From NCBI GenBank assembly GCA_002348225.1, contig DEAP01000095.1:1-11123 (forward strand): DNA of 11,123 nt, written 5' to 3'. Both the position numbers and the translations under genes were made by a program. Below are positions 7,378 to 11,123 of this stretch, in pieces. Source of the DNA: Dehalococcoidia bacterium UBA2979. Lineage in GTDB: Bacteria > Chloroflexota > Dehalococcoidia > UBA2979. The notes under the pieces are model-generated. The model saw nothing but the letters and a program-made list of their open reading frames with translations. It was not told the origin of the DNA and made no database searches. Within the stretch, counting starts at the first letter, position 1. Each line of letters starts with the position of its first letter.

Positions 7378-8142
7378 ATGAATCTAATAGACATCAAAAC
7401 AACGCAGTGGGAAACGACCCCACGTAACATCAGTCCTAACGGCATACATGATGATGAAAAAGCTAAGTCACTGGGATTCCAAAGCGGATTTGTTCCTGGA
7501 ATTGCTCTATACGAGCACGTCTGCGCAGGACTAATCGACCAAGGTATTGGGTGGTTGGAATCGGGTTACGTTGAAATGAAATTCCGAAAACCCGTTTACA
7601 GTGACGAAAAAGTTGTCGTCAAACTCGACGGAGATAATCGGACATTTCAGTTATTTGGGGACAATACAGACGACACAAGGTGTTCGGGTTCTTTTGTTCA
7701 GACTGCGCCGCCGCCGGACTTCCCTGATAAAGAAGTCAGAGAGCAGCTCGAAGAACCGCTGGGTAGCCAGGCCCTGGTCGGCGAAATGATGGAAGTAGTG
7801 CGAGAGCATGACGCCTCAGAATTTACAGGAATCACTTCTGTCACTGGTTTCCCTACTGAAATCGACGGAAAGCCAGTTGTGCCGATAAGCCAATGGGGCA
7901 ATCCTATATATCTGATCTATGAATATTTTGGATTATCCACGACTATCCACTACCAAGGTAAAATCTGGCATCACTCACCTTTATTTGCAGGCGAAGCCTC
8001 TGTTACCCGGGGTCTCATCACTAGCTTCACGGAACGGAATGGGAACAAACTTTTGGAACTCCTTACCGAGATCCGATCTGACTCCGGCAGAAAAGTCGCT
8101 ACCGTAGAACACTTCAGTGTGTATGAACTGGCGAAGAAATAG
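7378..8142 (+). CDS. Double-hotdog protein, MaoC-like N-terminal half, function unknown
   Basis: A 254-residue protein that appears to hold two hotdog folds. The N-half (about 15-110) contains NGIHDDEKAKSLGF at 21-34, the hydratase-type motif of MaoC proteins, followed by GFVPG and a strand EMKFRKPVYSDEKVVVKL (66-83) typical of these folds. The C-half (about 165-252) has WGNPIYLIYEYFGL, then the pattern of a second hotdog ending VEHFSVYEL. In PhaJ-type enoyl hydratases the catalytic Asp lies five residues before the motif His. Here that position is Ser19, so classic hydration activity is doubtful although His24 is kept. A CoA-thioester substrate is a reasonable inference. It leads an apparent operon: the alpha/beta hydrolase begins 34 bp after its stop. 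No Shine-Dalgarno is seen. Its exact reaction is not recognisable. Confidence 0.8.
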   Translation: MNLIDIKTTQWETTPRNISPNGIHDDEKAKSLGFQSGFVPGIALYEHVCAGLIDQGIGWLESGYVEMKFRKPVYSDEKVVVKLDGDNRTFQLFGDNTDDTRCSGSFVQTAPPPDFPDKEVREQLEEPLGSQALVGEMMEVVREHDASEFTGITSVTGFPTEIDGKPVVPISQWGNPIYLIYEYFGLSTTIHYQGKIWHHSPLFAGEASVTRGLITSFTERNGNKLLELLTEIRSDSGRKVATVEHFSVYELAKK

Positions 8143-8176
8143 CGCCGCGACAAGCCAAGTATTTAAGGGAGGCAAA

Positions 8177-9313
8177 ATGCAACTGGATACTGAATTCTGG
8201 TCGGCAAATATGGAATCCAATACGCGGTCGCGAATCATCACCGGAGTGAATGGACTAGATATCCATATACTGGAATCAGGATATGAAAATCCTGAGAATC
8301 CTACGATATTGCTCCTACATGGCTTCCCAGAGATCGCCTACAGCTGGCGCAAATTGTTCCGACCACTTACAGAAGCTGGATTCCATGTCGTTGCTCCTGA
8401 CATGCGAGGGTATGGGCAAACAACCGGCTGGAGCGATCGATATGACGACCCTCTTGAACCTTTCTCAATGCTCAATTTGGTAGCGGACTGTGTTGAATTA
8501 CTTGACTCCCTGGGAAAAGATTATGTAAGTGCTGTCGTTGGGCACGACTTCGGATCACCGGTGGCTGGATGGGCGTCTACCATCCGGCCTGACAAGTTCC
8601 GATCGCTCGTACTTATGAGTGCCCCCTTTGCTGGCATGCCAGCGTTACAAGAGAGCCAGCCAGCCAGCAGCTATGACATATATTCAGCTATGGCACAGTT
8701 GGACCGGCCGAGAAAGCATTATCACCAGTACTACGGTACTCCCGAGGCAAATCAGGACATGCTGGATGCCCCGCAGGGACTCAGTATGTTCCTTCGTTCC
8801 TACTATCATTACAAGAGTGCTGATTGGAAAAATAACAAACCTTATCCACTAGCTGACTGGTCTGCCGAGGAAGCGGCAAAAATGCCCACCTACTACATTA
8901 TGGACTCGGATGACACGATGGCTCAAGCCGTCTCAAAAGAGGCACCTAGCCAGACAGAAATCAACTCCTGCTCGTGGCTAACGGAAGAGGAACTGAATGT
9001 TTACACCGTTGAGTATGGACGCACCGGATTCCAGGGCGGACTGCAGTGGTACAGATCTGGATCTTACGGCCCCAATCAACGGGTTATGCAGGCTTTCGCG
9101 GGGAAAAAAATAGACGTCCCTACCATTTTTATTGCCGGAGAGAGTGATTGGGGTGCTTTCCAAAGACCAGGTAGTCTTGAACTAATGGAATCACGGGCAT
9201 GCAGTGACTTCCGTGGGACTTATTTAATACCGGGTGCCGGCCACTGGGTTCAGCAAGAACAGCCTTCAAAAGTGGCAGAGCTAATCCTTGAACATATGGA
9301 AAGTCAGAGGTGA
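8177..9313 (+). CDS. Alpha/beta hydrolase, epoxide-hydrolase-like
   Basis: A 378-residue alpha/beta-hydrolase. The oxyanion-hole motif HGFPE is at 48-52 and the nucleophile elbow GHDFGS at 122-127, with Asp124 in the nucleophile position as in epoxide hydrolases. Asp324 (GESDWG) and His356 (GAGHW) would complete the triad. The lid carries the block NVYTVEYGRTGFQGGLQWYR (275-293, part), where Tyr276 aligns by pattern with one of the two epoxide-activating tyrosines of soluble epoxide hydrolase; the other is probably among Y182-Y186. The predicted reaction is opening of an epoxide to a diol via an ester intermediate. I chose ATG 8177 because GGGAGG is 4 nt upstream; an upstream in-frame start at 8117 would overlap the hotdog gene and lacks a binding site. 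A long lid (about 155-275) separates it from small esterases. The enolase-type gene follows 3 bp later. Confidence 0.9.
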   Translation: MQLDTEFWSANMESNTRSRIITGVNGLDIHILESGYENPENPTILLLHGFPEIAYSWRKLFRPLTEAGFHVVAPDMRGYGQTTGWSDRYDDPLEPFSMLNLVADCVELLDSLGKDYVSAVVGHDFGSPVAGWASTIRPDKFRSLVLMSAPFAGMPALQESQPASSYDIYSAMAQLDRPRKHYHQYYGTPEANQDMLDAPQGLSMFLRSYYHYKSADWKNNKPYPLADWSAEEAAKMPTYYIMDSDDTMAQAVSKEAPSQTEINSCSWLTEEELNVYTVEYGRTGFQGGLQWYRSGSYGPNQRVMQAFAGKKIDVPTIFIAGESDWGAFQRPGSLELMESRACSDFRGTYLIPGAGHWVQQEQPSKVAELILEHMESQR

Positions 9314-9316
9314 TTT

Positions 9317-10363
9317 ATGACTACGATAGAAAATATCGAGGTGACGGTAGAATCTGGCAACCCTTTGGCACAAGTTTTTGTGACCATCCGAGCAAGTGAT
9401 GGTACAACAGGTCAGGGAGAGGCATGGTGGGGAATCCCTGACCGTGACATGCCTGGAAGAAGTGCTCTCCCGATAGCAAGTACCATCGAAAATCTCATCA
9501 CTCCCAGATTACTTGGAAAGAAATCCGGAGAGATCGAGAGGCACTGGTTTGATCTGTGGGATTTCGGATACAGATATGCCGACCAAGGTATATTTCTGAT
9601 GGGCATGTCTGGTGTCGACATCGCATTATGGGATCTTCTCGCAAAACAACTAGGTATTCCTGTGGTACAGATACTTGGTGGACAAGTTCATGAGTCGATC
9701 CAGGCATATGCCAGCCTCCCCCCACTAAGAGATACCGACACTGTTGTTGCCGAAACACAGAGGGCAATGGAGCACGGCATCACTGCTGTGAAACTCCACG
9801 AGGTTGAAGCCACATACGTTCATGTCCTCAGAGACACTTTCGGGGATGAATTAGAGATCATGGTGGATGTCAATGGACATTTCAATTTACAGGAGGCTAC
9901 AGCTTTTGGATTAGATATAAGAACTAGGGGAATTACCTGGTTTGAAGAACCAATCCGTCCGATGCGAGATCATGCCACCATCAAGAAGGTAGCCGTAGAA
10001 ACAGGCTTGCCGATCGCTGCAGGAGAAAACGAATATACCGTTAGTGACTTCAATAAACTATTGACCTCAGATGCTGTGACTTACCTCCAACCAGAAATTA
10101 CAAAAATCGGTGGTCTGACTGCAGCAAAACGAATCAATCCTCTTGTAGAACTCTATAACGTGGCATTATCTCCGCATAACTTCCGAATCGGCCCGTCCTT
10201 ATATGCCTCCATACATTGGGCAATGTCTTCGCCAATGACCGCATGGATGGAGGTCCCGTGGATCCAAGGAGAGTTTGCAGGAAGAATGGCACTTCCCCCT
10301 TTAAAGGATGGGCGAGTTTACCTGCCCGAAGGCTCTGGTTTAGGACTTGATAGCGCACACTAG
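9317..10363 (+). CDS. Enolase-superfamily enzyme, mandelate racemase/muconate-lactonizing type
   Basis: A full-length 348-residue enolase-superfamily protein that abstracts the proton alpha to a carboxylate, giving racemisation, dehydration or cycloisomerisation. The capping domain covers about 1-115 and the barrel the rest. Metal ligands are visible as D184 (MVDVNG), E210 (WFEEP) and E237 (AAGENEY). Catalytic candidates are K159 in VKLHE and H287 in SPHNF. The second residue of the usual K-x-K is His161, and the Asp that normally partners the His, in the Q-P-D segment before K-I-G-G, is Glu260. The C-terminal strand pattern MEVPW is as in sugar-acid dehydratases. A Shine-Dalgarno (AGAGGTGA) overlaps the end of the hydrolase gene, and the start is 3 bp after that stop, so the two are translationally coupled. 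A sugar acid or an aromatic 2-hydroxy acid are possible substrates. None can be named. Confidence 0.93.
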   Translation: MTTIENIEVTVESGNPLAQVFVTIRASDGTTGQGEAWWGIPDRDMPGRSALPIASTIENLITPRLLGKKSGEIERHWFDLWDFGYRYADQGIFLMGMSGVDIALWDLLAKQLGIPVVQILGGQVHESIQAYASLPPLRDTDTVVAETQRAMEHGITAVKLHEVEATYVHVLRDTFGDELEIMVDVNGHFNLQEATAFGLDIRTRGITWFEEPIRPMRDHATIKKVAVETGLPIAAGENEYTVSDFNKLLTSDAVTYLQPEITKIGGLTAAKRINPLVELYNVALSPHNFRIGPSLYASIHWAMSSPMTAWMEVPWIQGEFAGRMALPPLKDGRVYLPEGSGLGLDSAH

Positions 10364-10366
10364 GCT

Positions 10367-10411
10367 CGTGATTCTCGTAAAACCATTATCATCACACGAG
10401 AGAGAATCACG
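10367..10411 (+). promoter_or_regulatory. Hairpin abutting the ribosome binding site of the Ddn-family gene
   Basis: CGTGATTCTC at 10367-10376 and GAGAATCACG at 10402-10411 are perfect 10-bp inverted repeats. An alternative pairing extends CGTGATT with AATCACG through CTCGT (10374-10378) and ACGAG (10396-10400), giving 12 bp with a 4-nt bulge and a 17-nt loop. The stem ends on the first G of the GGAGG that serves the next ATG. There is no T-run, so it is not a standard terminator. It could be an operator, an RNA processing or stability element, or a translation brake. Confidence 0.45.
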
Positions 10412-10421
10412 GAGGACCTGA

Positions 10422-10856
10422 ATGAGTGAATATATTCCCAATCCTATTTCCTGGGTTGCAGAACAAGTAGAACTGTACGAAAGAACCAATGGCGCAGAGG
10501 GTACAACACTAAGAGACACCGGCCTACCTTGTATTATCGTCACAAACATGGGTAATAAATCAGGTGCTGTCCGCAAAACGCCACTGATGCGCGTCGTAGA
10601 CGGCGAAAACTATGTGTTGGTTGCCTCTTGGGGTGGCGCACCGAAGCATCCGGTTTGGTATTACAACCTCAAAGCCGATCCGAAGGTTGAGATCAGAGAT
10701 ATCGATAAAGTTCAGACAATGACCGTTCGAGAAGTAACTGATGAGACCGAGAAAAACCGGCTCTGGGAGATTGCGGTTCAAGCCTATCCCCCGTATCACG
10801 ATTATCAAGAAAAAACTGATCGGGTCATTCCCGTATTTATCGCCGAGCCCGCGTAG
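10422..10856 (+). CDS. Deazaflavin (F420)-dependent nitroreductase/quinone reductase, Ddn family
   Basis: A 144-residue split-barrel protein of the Ddn/F420H2-dependent quinone reductase family. The cofactor-binding block NMGNKSGAVRKTPL (42-55), ASWGGAPKHPVWYYNLKADP (68-87) and the C-terminal YPPYHDYQEKTDRVIPVF (122-139) follow the mycobacterial Ddn pattern, with Y122, Y125 and Y128 at the places of the substrate-pocket tyrosines. Family members move a hydride from F420H2 to quinones, nitroimidazoles or enones and often sit at the membrane, but no transmembrane segment is seen here. GGAGG lies 6 nt before the ATG, and its first G is the last base of a hairpin. It is 58 bp after the enolase-type gene and may be a separate or attenuated part of the same transcript. 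Its presence implies F420 synthesis elsewhere in the genome (inference). Confidence 0.94.
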   Translation: MSEYIPNPISWVAEQVELYERTNGAEGTTLRDTGLPCIIVTNMGNKSGAVRKTPLMRVVDGENYVLVASWGGAPKHPVWYYNLKADPKVEIRDIDKVQTMTVREVTDETEKNRLWEIAVQAYPPYHDYQEKTDRVIPVFIAEPA

Positions 10857-10876
10857 GCCTCGTAACGGATCAAAGG

Positions 10877-10888
10877 TAAAATATAGCA
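10877..10888 (+). promoter_or_regulatory. Putative leaderless -10 box of the Fur-family gene
   Basis: TAAAAT at 10877-10882 is followed by 6 nt and then the ATG at 10889, the same arrangement as at uvrC. The nearest purine-rich run, AAAGG at 10872-10876, is 12 nt from the ATG, too far for a normal Shine-Dalgarno. No -35 consensus is visible upstream, which is not unusual for TANNNT promoters in bacteria rich in leaderless mRNAs. Confidence 0.38.
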
Positions 10889-11123
10889 ATGGTCGATGTT
10901 ACTTCCTCCCAAAAAATGCAGCTGAGGCAGAATGGACTAGCTGCAACTCGCCCCCGTGTGGCACTCTTGAAGGTGCTTGAGGCTCAGGCACAACCGCTCC
11001 ATATTGATGACATTGTAGAGTTGGCTGATGGAGACTTGGCGTTGTCTACGGTGTACAGAGCGGTGGGCGAACTCCTGGAAGTCGGCTTGGTCAGTAGCCT
11101 CAACTCCCCTGAGGGTAGAAAAA
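10889..11123 (+). CDS. Fur-family transcriptional regulator, N-terminal DNA-binding part (cut by right edge)
   Basis: The first 78 residues of a Fur-type (Fur/Zur/PerR) repressor; the metal-binding dimerisation domain lies beyond the right edge. The block LRQNGLAATRPRVALLKVLE (12-31) is the first helix region of the winged helix. HIDDIVELA and LALSTVYRAVGELLEVGLV cover the recognition helix, with the diagnostic STVYR near residues 57-61. The metal specificity cannot be told because the His/Cys sites are missing. It starts 32 bp after the Ddn-family stop. The start was chosen from the TAAAAT box 6 nt upstream and because the preceding bases lack another suitable start. It may regulate genes further right or act genome-wide; nothing in the window links it to the catabolic genes. 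Confidence 0.87.
   Translation, partial: MVDVTSSQKMQLRQNGLAATRPRVALLKVLEAQAQPLHIDDIVELADGDLALSTVYRAVGELLEVGLVSSLNSPEGRK

Noticed and set aside
8117..8176. Upstream in-frame start for the alpha/beta hydrolase
   Set aside because: It would overlap the end of the hotdog gene, has no Shine-Dalgarno, and the added 20 residues do not resemble the family. ATG 8177 has GGGAGG 4 nt upstream.
8177..9313. Haloalkane dehalogenase for the alpha/beta hydrolase
   Set aside because: The residue after the nucleophile Asp is Phe125, not the halide-binding Trp typical of dehalogenases, and the lid Tyr plus TGF-GG-QWYR block matches epoxide hydrolases.
10367..10411. Intrinsic terminator after the enolase-type gene
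   Set aside because: The stem is sound but there is no T-run after it, and it leads directly into a ribosome binding site.
1..11123. CRISPR arrays, transposases, integrases, att sites, tRNA or rRNA genes, defence or toxin-antitoxin genes
   Set aside because: I looked for repeats, inverted ends, cloverleaf-like segments and known motifs and found none. The gaps between genes are all at most 150 bp.

Overview
The window holds eleven genes, nine of them complete. They are tightly packed, with gaps of 3 to 150 bp, intermediate base composition by eye, and no RNA genes, mobile elements or CRISPR arrays that I could see. Nine of the eleven are catabolic or redox enzymes; the exceptions are the DNA-repair gene uvrC and a Fur-type regulator cut by the right edge. 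Two enzymes belong to families that usually use the deazaflavin cofactor F420. These sit beside an acyl-CoA dehydrogenase, an oxalyl-CoA-decarboxylase-like lyase, an enolase-superfamily enzyme and an epoxide-hydrolase-like protein. That mix suggests a free-living F420-using bacterium that degrades diverse organic acids. My best guess is a marine Chloroflexota of the SAR202/Dehalococcoidia type, with an actinobacterium as the alternative. No taxonomic marker in the window settles this.

Left part, minus strand (4451 down to 1): an HIBADH-family beta-hydroxyacid dehydrogenase, then after 150 bp a ThDP-dependent lyase, an acyl-CoA dehydrogenase and a metallo-beta-lactamase-fold hydrolase that runs off the left edge. 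The last three are 54 and 30 bp apart and look like one operon. A plausible theme is CoA-thioester catabolism with one-carbon cleavage of a 2-hydroxyacyl-CoA. No formyl-CoA transferase is in view, which argues against plain oxalate breakdown.

Middle (4490 to 7292): uvrC on the plus strand diverges from the dehydrogenase across only 38 bp. It converges on a minus-strand luciferase-like (LLM) oxidoreductase with 19 bp between their stops.

Right part, plus strand (7378 to 11123): a double-hotdog protein, an epoxide-hydrolase-like alpha/beta hydrolase and a mandelate-racemase-like enolase-superfamily enzyme form a compact operon. The last two genes are 3 bp apart. A Ddn-family F420-dependent reductase follows behind a hairpin that touches its ribosome binding site, then the start of a Fur-family regulator.

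Points worth attention: (1) three genes without a good Shine-Dalgarno (uvrC, the hotdog gene and the fur-like gene) share a TANNNT box exactly 6 nt before ATG, which suggests leaderless transcription, while most other genes have clear Shine-Dalgarno sequences; (2) several enzymes have altered catalytic residues: the ThDP lyase, the enolase-superfamily enzyme and the hotdog protein; (3) the hotdog, hydrolase and enolase-type trio may be an uncharacterised catabolic module.
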